Notes under the pieces: generated by a model
The model's database searches: none
Seen by the model: only the letters and a program-made list of their open reading frames with translations
What the model was told of the DNA's origin: nothing
Shown here: one piece after another, positions 15,756-22,605 of the stretch
Layout: every line of letters begins with the position of its first letter
How positions within the stretch are numbered: position 1 is the first letter of the stretch
Made by a program: the position numbers and the translations under genes
Assembly: GCA_023423995.1 (NCBI GenBank)
Contig: JAFAEL010000073.1
Coordinates: 1-22,605, forward strand
Direction of reading: 5' to 3'
From: Pseudomonadota bacterium
GTDB lineage: Bacteria > Pseudomonadota > Alphaproteobacteria > Rhizobiales > Beijerinckiaceae
DNA length: 22,605 nt

Positions 15756-16118
15756 TCACGGGCCGCCGAAGAAGATCGTCCGGGTCAGGTGCGTGTAGCT
15801 CGACTCGGACACCATCATCCCAACGAAGACGAGGAGCAGCGCGGTCGGCAGCACGATCGCATAGACGAGCGTGAGCCGCTCCCAGGCCATGTGCATGAAG
15901 ATCGCCACGATCAGCCCGGCCTTAGCCAGCATGAAGATGATGATCAGCGTCCAGCGCAGGAGCCCCTGCACGTGGAAATAGTCCACCGCGTAGGAGCAGG
16001 CGCTGAGCACGAAGAGCCAGGCCCAGACCACCAAGTATAGCTTGATCGGATGCTGCTGCCCGTGCTCGGGCGCGGCGACCGCCGCGGGCGAAGCATGAGC
16101 GGTGGCGGCATGTGCCAT
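15756..16118 (-). CDS. Cytochrome c oxidase subunit IV family protein
   Basis: A 120-aa small membrane subunit of the aa3-type oxidase, last gene of the operon. It has a His/Ala-rich N-terminus and three hydrophobic helices (about 27-45, 54-74, 83-102), with the family's FMHMAWERLTLVYAIVLP stretch at about 73-90. It probably helps assemble or stabilise subunits I and III and carries no cofactor. The ATG at 16118 is 8 bp after the subunit III stop codon, so it is translated from the same message. The gene is close to its hairpin terminator. Confidence 0.88.
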   Translation of the reverse strand: MAHAATAHASPAAVAAPEHGQQHPIKLYLVVWAWLFVLSACSYAVDYFHVQGLLRWTLIIIFMLAKAGLIVAIFMHMAWERLTLVYAIVLPTALLLVFVGMMVSESSYTHLTRTIFFGGP

Positions 16119-16126
16119 GGTCGGCC

Positions 16127-16849
16127 TCACCACAGATAGAAGAAGGCGAAGATGAACACCCAGACGAGATCGACGAAGTGCCAGTACAGGCCCGTCGTCT
16201 CGACGAGTTCGTAGCGCCCTGCCCGGCTGGTGAAGAAGCCGCGCCGGCCGGTGTCGTAATCGCCGCGCCAGACCTTCCGGGCGACGATCAGGAGGAAGAT
16301 GACCCCGATCGTCACGTGCGTTCCGTGGAAGCCCGTGATCATGAAGAAGGTCGAGCCGAATTGCGGCGCGCCCCAGGGGTTCTCCCAGGGCCTCACCCCC
16401 TCCTGGATCAGCTTCGTCCACTCGAAGGCCTGCATGCCTACGAAGGTCGCGCCGAGGAGGGCGGTCACGAGCAGGAGCAGCGCCGTCTTCCGGCGCTCGC
16501 GGCGGTAGCCGAAGTTCACGGCCATCGCCATCGTGCCGCTCGAGGTGATCAGCACGAAGGTCATGATGGCGATCAGGATCAGCGGGATGTCGTGCCCGAA
16601 CAGGTGGAGCGCGAAGACCTCGCTCGGGTTCGGCCACGGCACCGTCGTCGACATGCGGACGGACATGTAGGACAGCAGGAAGCAGCCGAAGATGAAGGTG
16701 TCGGACAGGAGGAAGACCCACATCATGGCCTTCCCCCAGGACACGTCCTTGAAGGCCCTCTGATCGGAGCTCCAGTCCGAGACGATGCCGCCCCAGCGAC
16801 CGGCAGCTTGGGCAGGTTCGGACGTGGCCAGGCCCGGAGGTGCGTGCAT
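16127..16849 (-). CDS. Cytochrome c oxidase subunit III (second subunit III gene)
   Basis: A 240-aa membrane subunit of a heme-copper oxidase. It has a soluble N-terminus (1-35), then five helices of the COX3 fold: KAMMWVFLLSDTFIFGCFLL, the next at about 91-113, then about 122-141, GSTFFMITGFHGTHVTIGVI, and GLYWHFVDLVWVFIFAFFYL at the end. It carries no redox centre but protects turnover and proton uptake in subunit I. The start at 16849 is chosen because GAGGAGAGG lies 5 bases before it. An upstream in-frame start at 16894 would overlap the neighbouring gene. Confidence 0.92.
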   Translation of the reverse strand: MHAPPGLATSEPAQAAGRWGGIVSDWSSDQRAFKDVSWGKAMMWVFLLSDTFIFGCFLLSYMSVRMSTTVPWPNPSEVFALHLFGHDIPLILIAIMTFVLITSSGTMAMAVNFGYRRERRKTALLLLVTALLGATFVGMQAFEWTKLIQEGVRPWENPWGAPQFGSTFFMITGFHGTHVTIGVIFLLIVARKVWRGDYDTGRRGFFTSRAGRYELVETTGLYWHFVDLVWVFIFAFFYLW

Positions 16850-16860
16850 CCACCCTCTCC

Positions 16861-17526
16861 TCAGGTCACCAGGAACAGGCTGAACAGGAGGCACCAGACC
16901 AGCAGCAGGAAGTGCCAGTAGATGGCGCAGAGATCGAGGCTGGGTCGCAGGGCCGCGGCGTCCGTCTCGCCCCAGGCGCGGGTTGCGGTGCGGCCGAGCG
17001 CGACGAGGCCTCCGAGCAGGTGGAGCCCGTGCATCCCGGTGATCAGGTAGAAGAACGTCGCCGCCGGGTTCGTGGCGAGGAAATAGCCGTCCCGCACCAG
17101 ATCACGCCAGGCGAGGACCTGCCCGACCAGGAAGGCGAGCGAGGCTACGGCGGCCAGCAGGATCGCGCGGCGCGTCTGCGCGAGAGAGCCCCGATCCGCG
17201 GCCTCCTGCGCCCAGACGAGGGCGCCGCTGGCAAGGACCAGGATCCCGGTGTTGACCCAGAGGATCCCGGGCTTCGGCAGCGTCCGCCAATCGCCGAGCT
17301 GCATGCGCATCAGGTAGGCGCCGGCGAACAGGGCGAACAGCGAGGCGACGACGGCCAGGAACACCCCGAGGGCGATCTTCGCCGGATCTGCCGCCAGCGG
17401 CCCGGTCCCGGGGAACTCGCCCAGGGGACCGGCCTCCAGCCATGGCTTGGCCGAGAGGCGCTGCCGCGCGAGCCAGAAGGAGGCGACGACGCCGATCAGC
17501 GCGATGACGAGGATCGTCGCGCCCAT
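16861..17526 (-). CDS. Cytochrome c oxidase subunit III-like protein (first subunit III gene)
   Basis: A 221-aa membrane protein of the COX3 superfamily. An extra N-terminal helix (3-20) precedes the domain; core helices lie at about 51-73, 88-105, 121-140, 155-178 and 198-220. The C-terminal half carries the signatures FFYLITGMHGLHLLGGLVAL and IYWHFLLLVWCLLFSLFLV. It differs clearly from the following subunit III gene product, so this is not a recent duplication. The same arrangement recalls CoxO and CoxP of the rhizobial CoxMNOP oxidase. The ATG at 17526 is 8 bp after the ctaD stop codon, with AGGGGGC between. Confidence 0.88.
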   Translation of the reverse strand: MGATILVIALIGVVASFWLARQRLSAKPWLEAGPLGEFPGTGPLAADPAKIALGVFLAVVASLFALFAGAYLMRMQLGDWRTLPKPGILWVNTGILVLASGALVWAQEAADRGSLAQTRRAILLAAVASLAFLVGQVLAWRDLVRDGYFLATNPAATFFYLITGMHGLHLLGGLVALGRTATRAWGETDAAALRPSLDLCAIYWHFLLLVWCLLFSLFLVT

Positions 17527-17534
17527 GCCGCCCC

Positions 17535-19295
17535 CTAAGCCGTCGATCTCAGCGTGGGCTGGTTCTGGGGGACGAAGTCCCTGTCGGCGCCGGGCACGTT
17601 GTAGTCGTAGGCCCAGCGATAGACGACCGGCAGCTCCTTGCCCCAGTTGCCGTGCGCCGGCGGGGTCTGCGGCGTCTGCCACTCGAGGGTCGTGGCGCCC
17701 CAGGGATTGCCGTCCGCCTTCTCGCCGTAGCGAAGGCTCCAGAACAGGTTGAACAGGAACAGGAGCTGCGTCGCGCCGACGACGAGCGCGGCCACGCTGA
17801 TGAAGACGTTCAGCGAGTGGACCGAGTCGGGCACGAAGCTCGTCTGGCCGATGTCGTGGTAGCGGCGCGGCATCCCGAGCAGGCCGAGATAGTGCATCGG
17901 GAAGAAGATCGCGTAGGCGCCGAGGAACGTGACCCAGAAATGCACCTTGCCGAGCACGTCGTTGTACATCCGGCCGGTGATCTTCGGGTACCAGTGATAG
18001 ATCGCGCCGAAGATCACCATGATGGGCGCGACGCCCATCACCATGTGGAAATGCGCGACGACGAACATCGTGTCGGAGAGTGGAACGTCGACCACGACGT
18101 TGCCGAGGAAGAGACCGGTCAGCCCGCCATTCACGAAGGTGACGATGAAGGCGAGCGCGAACAGCATCGGCACGCGCAGGTGGATGTCGCCCCGCCAGAG
18201 GGTCAGCACCCAGTTGTAGACCTTGATCGCGGTCGGGATGGCGATCATCAGCGTGGTCGTCGCGAAGAAGAACCCGAACCAGGGGTTCATCCCGCTCACA
18301 TACATGTGGTGCGCCCAGACGACGAAGCTGAGCACCGTGATGGCGATGATCGCCCAGACCATCATGCGGTAGCCGAAGATGTTGCGCCGGGAATGCACGG
18401 CGATCAGGTCGGACACGATGCCGAAGGCCGGCAGTGCGACGATGTAGACTTCGGGATGGCCGAAGAACCAGAAGAGATGCTGGAAGAGGAGCGGGCTTCC
18501 GCCGCCGTATTTCAGCTGCTCGCCCATCGAGACCAGCGTCGGCATGAAGAAGCTGGTCCCGAGCAGGCGGTCGAACAGCATCATCACGCAGGCGACGAAG
18601 AGGGCCGGGAAGGCCAGCAGCGCGAGCACGGTCGCCGTGAAGATGCCCCAGACGGTCAGGGGCAGCCGCATCATCGTCATGCCGCGCGTGCGGCCCTGCA
18701 GGACGGTGACGACGTAGTTCAACCCGCCCATCGTGAAGCCGATGATGAAGATGATGAGCGAGACGAGCATCAGGATGATGCCCCACTCGTAGCCGGGCGT
18801 GCCCGGGAGGATCGATTGGGGCGGGTAGAGCGTCCAGCCGGCGCCCGTCGGCCCGCCCGGCACGAAGAAGCTCGCCACCAGGACCAGCACGGCGAGCAGG
18901 TAGATCCAGTAGCTCAGCATGTTGATGTACGGGAACACCATGTCCCGCGCGCCGACCATCAGGGGGATCAGGTAGTTTCCGAAGCCGCCGAGGAAGAGCG
19001 CGGTGAGCAGATAGATCACCATGATCATGCCGTGCATGGTGATGTACTGGAGGTACTGGCTCGGATCGATGAAGGAGAAGGTGCCCGGAAAGCCGAGTTG
19101 CAGGCGGATCAGCCAGGACAGCACGAGCGCGACGAGGCCGATCGCCATCGCGGTCATCGCGTACTGGATGGCGATGACCTTGGCGTCCTGAGAGAACACC
19201 CACTTCGTGACGAAGCTGTGCGGGTGATACAGTTCGACATCCGCGACTTCGGCCGGCGGGATGCGGTCGTCCGGGCCTAGTGCGACATCGCTCAT
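17535..19295 (-). CDS. ctaD: Cytochrome c oxidase subunit I (aa3-type)
   Basis: The 586-aa catalytic subunit that reduces oxygen to water and pumps protons across the inner membrane. About twelve helices are present. Ligands are visible: H88 and H417 for the low-spin heme, H415 for the high-spin heme, and H280, H329 and H330 for CuB, with cross-linked Y284. The motif GHPEVY with E282 puts it in the A1 class. The D channel entry D118 and K channel T355/K358 are intact, so it should pump normally. The ATG at 19295 has GGGAGG about 6 bases upstream and lies 24 bp after coxB. Confidence 0.97.
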   Translation of the reverse strand: MSDVALGPDDRIPPAEVADVELYHPHSFVTKWVFSQDAKVIAIQYAMTAMAIGLVALVLSWLIRLQLGFPGTFSFIDPSQYLQYITMHGMIMVIYLLTALFLGGFGNYLIPLMVGARDMVFPYINMLSYWIYLLAVLVLVASFFVPGGPTGAGWTLYPPQSILPGTPGYEWGIILMLVSLIIFIIGFTMGGLNYVVTVLQGRTRGMTMMRLPLTVWGIFTATVLALLAFPALFVACVMMLFDRLLGTSFFMPTLVSMGEQLKYGGGSPLLFQHLFWFFGHPEVYIVALPAFGIVSDLIAVHSRRNIFGYRMMVWAIIAITVLSFVVWAHHMYVSGMNPWFGFFFATTTLMIAIPTAIKVYNWVLTLWRGDIHLRVPMLFALAFIVTFVNGGLTGLFLGNVVVDVPLSDTMFVVAHFHMVMGVAPIMVIFGAIYHWYPKITGRMYNDVLGKVHFWVTFLGAYAIFFPMHYLGLLGMPRRYHDIGQTSFVPDSVHSLNVFISVAALVVGATQLLFLFNLFWSLRYGEKADGNPWGATTLEWQTPQTPPAHGNWGKELPVVYRWAYDYNVPGADRDFVPQNQPTLRSTA

Positions 19296-19319
19296 GCACG
19301 TCCTCCCAGCGGGTGGCGT

Positions 19320-20156
19320 TCACTCCGTCGGCGCCACCTCGTAGCTCGCCTTCTTGGTTCGCTGGGGCCCGTACAGCTCCGCGAATGTCTTCTGCTTGTC
19401 GATCCAGGCTTGGTAGGCGGCCTCGTCCGCGACGACGACCTGGCCCCGCATCTGCGGATGCCCGACGCCGCAGAGCTCCGCGCACAGGATGTCGTAGGTT
19501 CCCGTCCGGGTGGGGGTCAGCCAGAAATAGGTGACCGCCCCGGGGATCATGTCCATCTTGCCGCGGAACTCGGGCACGTAGAAATCGTGCAGGACGTCGA
19601 GCGAGCGCAGCAGGACCTTGATCGGCTTGTTGACCTCGAGGACGAGATCATCGGCCTCGATCACGAGGTCATCCTGTCCGGCGGGATCGTTGGGGTTCAG
19701 CCCAAGCGGATTCTCGGCCGTGACGGCCCGGGTGTCGGCCGTCCCGAGCTTCCCGTCCTTGCCAGGGAGGCGATAGCTCCAGGACCATTGCCGCCCCACG
19801 ACCTCGACCTCGGAGGCGTCGTGCGGGACGGTGACGAACTGGTTCCAGACATAGAGCCCGGGAGCCAGCATGGCCCCCACCCCGATGGCGGTCGCGACCG
19901 TGAGGACCAGCTCGAGGCGCTTGCTCTCAGGCTCGTATTCTACCGCCCTCCCCGACCCGTGCCGGAAGCGGACGACGCAGAAGGCCGTGAACAGCAGCAC
20001 GGCGACGAAGACGGCCCCGGTAATCCAGAAGGTGATCACCAGGGTTCCGTCGATGTACCCCCAATTCGACGCGATCGGGGTCCACCACCAGGGGCTCAGC
20101 AGGTGAAAGGCGACGGAGCCGATCGCGATCAGGACGAGAGCGAGCGCGATCGCCAT
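19320..20156 (-). CDS. coxB: Cytochrome c oxidase subunit II (CuA)
   Basis: The 278-aa electron-entry subunit, taking electrons from cytochrome c. The CuA ligands are complete: H190, C225, E227, C229, H233 and M236, in CAELCGVGHPQM. There is no CxxCH heme site, so it is a plain aa3 and not a caa3 enzyme. Three hydrophobic helices (1-20, 38-60, 82-104) occur where two plus a cleaved signal are usual. A loop at about 131-165 (GKDGKLGTADTR to NPNDPAGQ) is longer than in the standard mitochondrial-type protein and resembles the CoxM class. The ATG at 20156 is 6 bp after the small leader ORF, with GGGAG between. Confidence 0.95.
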   Translation of the reverse strand: MAIALALVLIAIGSVAFHLLSPWWWTPIASNWGYIDGTLVITFWITGAVFVAVLLFTAFCVVRFRHGSGRAVEYEPESKRLELVLTVATAIGVGAMLAPGLYVWNQFVTVPHDASEVEVVGRQWSWSYRLPGKDGKLGTADTRAVTAENPLGLNPNDPAGQDDLVIEADDLVLEVNKPIKVLLRSLDVLHDFYVPEFRGKMDMIPGAVTYFWLTPTRTGTYDILCAELCGVGHPQMRGQVVVADEAAYQAWIDKQKTFAELYGPQRTKKASYEVAPTE

Positions 20157-20162
20157 CTCCCG

Positions 20163-20315
20163 TCACCTTTTCGCGCGCACAAGGCTGAGCAGGAGCTCGC
20201 CTCGATCGAGGAGCGCGCCCGGCAGCGCGGTCAGCAGCGGCACAAGGGGAGAGTATCCGGAAACCCGGCGGATGGAGCTCGGCTCGAAACCGACAATGGC
20301 TTCCATGATCGCCAT
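20163..20315 (-). CDS. Small leader ORF of the oxidase operon (50 aa)
   Basis: A possible 50-aa peptide starting MAIMEAIVGFEPSSIRRV and ending LLSLVRAKR. It has one weakly hydrophobic stretch (SPLVPLLTALPGALL) and a basic end. The ATG at 20315 has AAGGAG 9 bases upstream. The stop codon lies 6 bp before the coxB start, so translation of the two is probably coupled. I know no family for it. It could be an assembly factor, a tiny accessory subunit or a translation leader. A longer version from 20369 lacks a good ribosome site. Confidence 0.5.
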   Translation of the reverse strand: MAIMEAIVGFEPSSIRRVSGYSPLVPLLTALPGALLDRGELLLSLVRAKR

Positions 20316-20407
20316 GGCAGCGCGCTCCTTCACACCAATCCTTCCGCCCACGAAGCGGGGCGAGGACAAAGGTGAAGGCGCAAATCCTCCTGCACTCCCC
20401 TCCCCTT

Positions 20408-20413
20408 TGTCAA
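20408..20413 (-). promoter_or_regulatory. Candidate -35 box for the oxidase operon
   Basis: A perfect TTGACA on the minus strand lies about 93 bases before the leader ORF. The -10 region 17-18 bases further on (GAGGAT) is poor, so this is only a suggestion. A 6-bp inverted repeat, ACATCA/TGATGT with an 11-base spacer, lies at 20439-20461 and could be an operator for either divergent gene. Confidence 0.25.
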
Positions 20414-20502
20414 CCGATCGCAGCGTCGCCCCCTGGCGACATCATGCTGTTCGACTGATGTAGCTGCTGTATTGTTGCCGGCGATCACGCGGAGCGCAGG
20501 TG

Positions 20503-20856
20503 ATGCCTGGTCGATTGCGCTGGCGAACACCTTATCCGATCGACGAAATACCTCCTCGGCTGAAAGGCTCCGGGGCACTCCTTCTCTGCGACCCGCAGAC
20601 GGGCGGGTGGAGACTCGGCCGCTGGAGCGAGGGCGGCTGGCGGGCGAGCGACGACGGCGTGCGGCTCAGTCCGTCGCATTTCGCCATTGCGCCGGGCGTG
20701 ACCGAGCATCCCCGCTACTGGCCCCGGACCGGGGCCGCCTGGGGGCTGCTGCTCGCATCCGGCGCGGCAGGGCTGGCCGGCTTGTCGGGATGGGCCTTCG
20801 CGCTGGAGCGGGCGGAGTGGCTGAAGCTGATTTGCGGGCCGACGCTCGTCCCGTAG
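20503..20856 (+). CDS. Small membrane protein of unknown function
   Basis: A 117-aa protein that I do not recognise. The soluble part (1-72) is rich in Trp, Gly and Arg, with GGWRLGRWSEGGWRASDDG and LSPSHFAIAP. One membrane helix follows (about 79-99, WGLLLASGAAGLAGLSGW), then a short tail with a cysteine. The soluble part probably faces the cytoplasm. The ATG at 20503 has GGAG 8 bases upstream. A GTG directly before it (20500) could also be used. It is divergent from the oxidase operon and convergent with the SDR gene. Confidence 0.65.
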   Translation: MPGRLRWRTPYPIDEIPPRLKGSGALLLCDPQTGGWRLGRWSEGGWRASDDGVRLSPSHFAIAPGVTEHPRYWPRTGAAWGLLLASGAAGLAGLSGWAFALERAEWLKLICGPTLVP

Positions 20857-20884
20857 CGCGCGCCGGCGCGGGGCCGCCGCCGGG

Positions 20885-21661
20885 CTACATGTTGGCGTAG
20901 CCGCCATCCACGAGCAGGTCCGTCCCGGTCATGAAGCTGGACGCCTCGCTCGCCAGGAACAGCGCGCCGCGCGCGATCTCGATCGGCTGGCCGATCCGCC
21001 CCAGCATGTGCTTCGGGGCGTTGTAGGCGTGCGCCGTCGCCATGTCGCCGTGGCGCAGGAGCATCCGGCCGGTCTCCACCGCGCCCGGAGAGAGCGAGTT
21101 GACCCGCACCTTGTCGGCGGCATGGTCGAGCGCCATCGCCCGTGCGAGCTGCAGGAGGGCGCCCTTGGCGGCGCAATAGCCCGGCCGGCCGGCGGCGGCG
21201 ACATGGCCGAGCTGGGACGCGATATGGATCACGCTCCCGCCCCCGCTCGCGATGATGAGCGGAAGGATCGCCCGGCTCATCAAGTAGGCCCCCGTGACCT
21301 GCACGGCGAAGAGGCGGTTCCAGTCCGCAAGCCCGATCTCCAGCACCGTCCCGCTCGGGTCGGCGTTGGAAGCGCCATTGACCAGGACATGGGCCCCGCC
21401 CCAGGCGGCCTTGACCTCGGCCGCGACGGCGAGCGTGCGGGCCTCGTCGGTCACGTCGCAGGCGAAGGCCAGCGCCTCGCCGCCCGACTCGCGGATCCCC
21501 GCCGCGATCGCTTCGGGGGCGGCGAGATCAAGGCAGGCCACCTTCGCGCCCGCCTCGGCGAAGGTCTGGACGATGGCGCTGCCGATCCCGCCACCGGCGC
21601 CGGTGACGACGGCGATCTTCCCGTGAAGGCTGAATGCCGCGCCGAGAGGGATGCTGGACAA
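20885..21661 (-). CDS. SDR-family oxidoreductase with altered catalytic residues
   Basis: A 258-aa short-chain dehydrogenase/reductase with TGAGGGIG (20-27), D45 favouring NAD(H), S149, Y162 and K166 (YCAAK), and TGTDLLVDGGYANM at the end. Two positions are unusual: the NAG motif is NGAS (95-98), and the catalytic Asn of the tetrad appears to be Q121 in AVQVTGAYL. Activity is likely since Ser-Tyr-Lys is intact. The start is a TTG at 21661, with AAGG 7 bases upstream; no in-frame ATG or GTG fits. It lies 45 bp after the epimerase gene on the same strand, so they probably form one catabolic operon. Confidence 0.88.
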   Translation of the reverse strand: MSSIPLGAAFSLHGKIAVVTGAGGGIGSAIVQTFAEAGAKVACLDLAAPEAIAAGIRESGGEALAFACDVTDEARTLAVAAEVKAAWGGAHVLVNGASNADPSGTVLEIGLADWNRLFAVQVTGAYLMSRAILPLIIASGGGSVIHIASQLGHVAAAGRPGYCAAKGALLQLARAMALDHAADKVRVNSLSPGAVETGRMLLRHGDMATAHAYNAPKHMLGRIGQPIEIARGALFLASEASSFMTGTDLLVDGGYANM

Positions 21662-21706
21662 GGGACACCTTCGAAACAGGAGAAGCGGAGGAGGTCAGGG
21701 GCGGCG

Positions 21707-22605
21707 CTAGCGGGTCGCGTCGCGCCAGCGCAGGTAGTCGTCGAAGGCCTGGTCGGCCCCGAACGCGGCGGAAAAGCCGGTATCGCGGCGCAACCGCTCG
21801 ACGGAGAATGGCGGGCGGGCGGAGGGCTGCGTCGCCCCGATCGTCACCGGCTCGTCGTCCCCGACCACCGCATAGTCGAAGCCCGGGTAACGACGCTTCA
21901 GCCGCTCGCACCAATCCGGCACCGACCAGCGCGCGCCCGTCGCGAGCTGGTAGACGGCGTTCGGAGCCGGTCCCATGTCGAGCAGCGCGACGGCGGCGCT
22001 CGCCACGTCCTTCACGTAGACCCAGTCGTCCGGGAGCGTGCGCCTGAAGCGGACGACCTCCCCCGCCTCCGCCGCGCGGAGAAGCTGGAACGGGATGCTG
22101 AGCGTGTCGCGGACGCCGGTCGCGTATTCCCACGGCCCGAACACGACCCCGAGCCGCCCGACCACCACGTCGAGGCCCCGCTTGTCGCGATAGCGCAAGG
22201 CGGTCCGCTCGGCCGCGTATTTGGTGATGCCGTAGAGGGAGTCCGGCAAAGGCACCGTGGCGCCCTCGTCGATGATCTCGGTCCCGGGCTGGATCGTCGC
22301 CCCGAACACGGATCCCGTTCCGAGTTGCACGACACGGCTGACGCCGGCCGCCAGCGCCGCCTCGAGGGTCTCGATGGTGCCACCCAGGTTCACGTCGGCG
22401 ATGAAGCGCGCCTGCGAGGTCTCCCGGTCGGGACCCGCCGTGATGGCCGCCCCATGCACCACACGCCGGACCGCGTGGCGCTTCATGGCGAGCGCAGTCG
22501 TGGCCCCATCGCGGACATCGCCAGTCTCGATGACGAGCGTGCCGGGCAGGGAGCGGAGGTGTCGCTCAGCCGTCTCCGGCGGAGCGTTCACGTCGAGAAG
22601 CACGA
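21707..22605 (-). CDS. NAD-dependent epimerase/dehydratase family protein, N-terminus missing
   Basis: The C-terminal 298 or so residues of an extended SDR. The nucleotide-binding GxxGxxG at the N-terminus lies beyond the right edge. Still visible are the GDVRD acidic motif, HGAAITAG, VNLGGTIETLEAA, the active site YxxxK in LYGITKYAAE, SVFG, GRLGVVFGPWE and DWVYVKDVASAAVALL. This is the fold of UDP-sugar epimerases and related aldonate or lactone enzymes. The substrate cannot be told. It is the first visible gene of the operon that continues into the SDR gene. Confidence 0.88.
   Translation of the reverse strand, partial: VLLDVNAPPETAERHLRSLPGTLVIETGDVRDGATTALAMKRHAVRRVVHGAAITAGPDRETSQARFIADVNLGGTIETLEAALAAGVSRVVQLGTGSVFGATIQPGTEIIDEGATVPLPDSLYGITKYAAERTALRYRDKRGLDVVVGRLGVVFGPWEYATGVRDTLSIPFQLLRAAEAGEVVRFRRTLPDDWVYVKDVASAAVALLDMGPAPNAVYQLATGARWSVPDWCERLKRRYPGFDYAVVGDDEPVTIGATQPSARPPFSVERLRRDTGFSAAFGADQAFDDYLRWRDATR

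Noticed and set aside
17652..19280. 542-aa plus-strand open frame opposite ctaD
   Set aside because: It is rich in His, Asp, Glu and Arg, shows no domain, and lies wholly antisense to a clear ctaD. It is an artefact of GC-rich codon bias.
19320..20156. Cytochrome c domain fused to subunit II (caa3 oxidase)
   Set aside because: No CxxCH motif exists in the protein, which ends soon after the CuA domain.

Overview
The window is about 22.6 kb of GC-rich chromosomal DNA with densely packed genes. Gene content and promoters point to an alphaproteobacterium of the order Hyphomicrobiales, possibly a Methylobacterium relative. The evidence is two sites with the GGAAC-N16-CGTT spacing of the alphaproteobacterial stress sigma factor EcfG, paired DUF4142 genes, an orphan FliN-like gene next to lipB, and a cytochrome oxidase operon with two subunit III genes resembling rhizobial CoxMNOP. 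The genus is an inference. I saw no insertion sequence, phage gene, CRISPR array or rRNA.

Left part (1-6349): the start of a [2Fe-2S] subunit of a molybdenum hydroxylase runs off the left edge. It is followed by msrB, a small exported DUF4142 protein, purU, a second DUF4142 protein, an exported protein of unknown function, lipB, an orphan fliN-like gene and tRNA-Leu(GAG). The first DUF4142 gene and the unknown exported gene each have a near-perfect EcfG-type promoter, so this looks like a cell-envelope stress patch. A gene-poor stretch after the tRNA holds several hairpins, including a 99-nt element that can fold into a branched structure. A 38-aa membrane peptide gene and a small exported protein follow.

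Middle part (6523-13972): four minus-strand genes form one tight unit. In transcription order they are a TRAP-type periplasmic binding protein, a membrane histidine kinase with a large periplasmic domain, a soluble receiver-DUF3369-kinase protein, and a TorR-like response regulator. No TRAP membrane subunits are present, so the binding protein probably feeds a ligand signal to the kinase, much as TorT does for TorS. This is the best candidate for a little-described system. Upstream on the same strand are an SDR oxidoreductase and a coupled 90-aa protein. A histidine phosphatase is divergent from them.

Right part (14006-22605): an exported protein of unknown function and a divergent DUF2189 membrane protein come first. 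A compact aa3-type oxidase operon follows on the minus strand: small leader ORF, coxB, ctaD, two subunit III genes, subunit IV. It would pass electrons from cytochrome c to oxygen at the inner membrane. A small plus-strand membrane protein precedes the last operon, which holds a sugar-nucleotide-type epimerase/dehydratase (cut by the right edge) and an SDR with altered catalytic residues.
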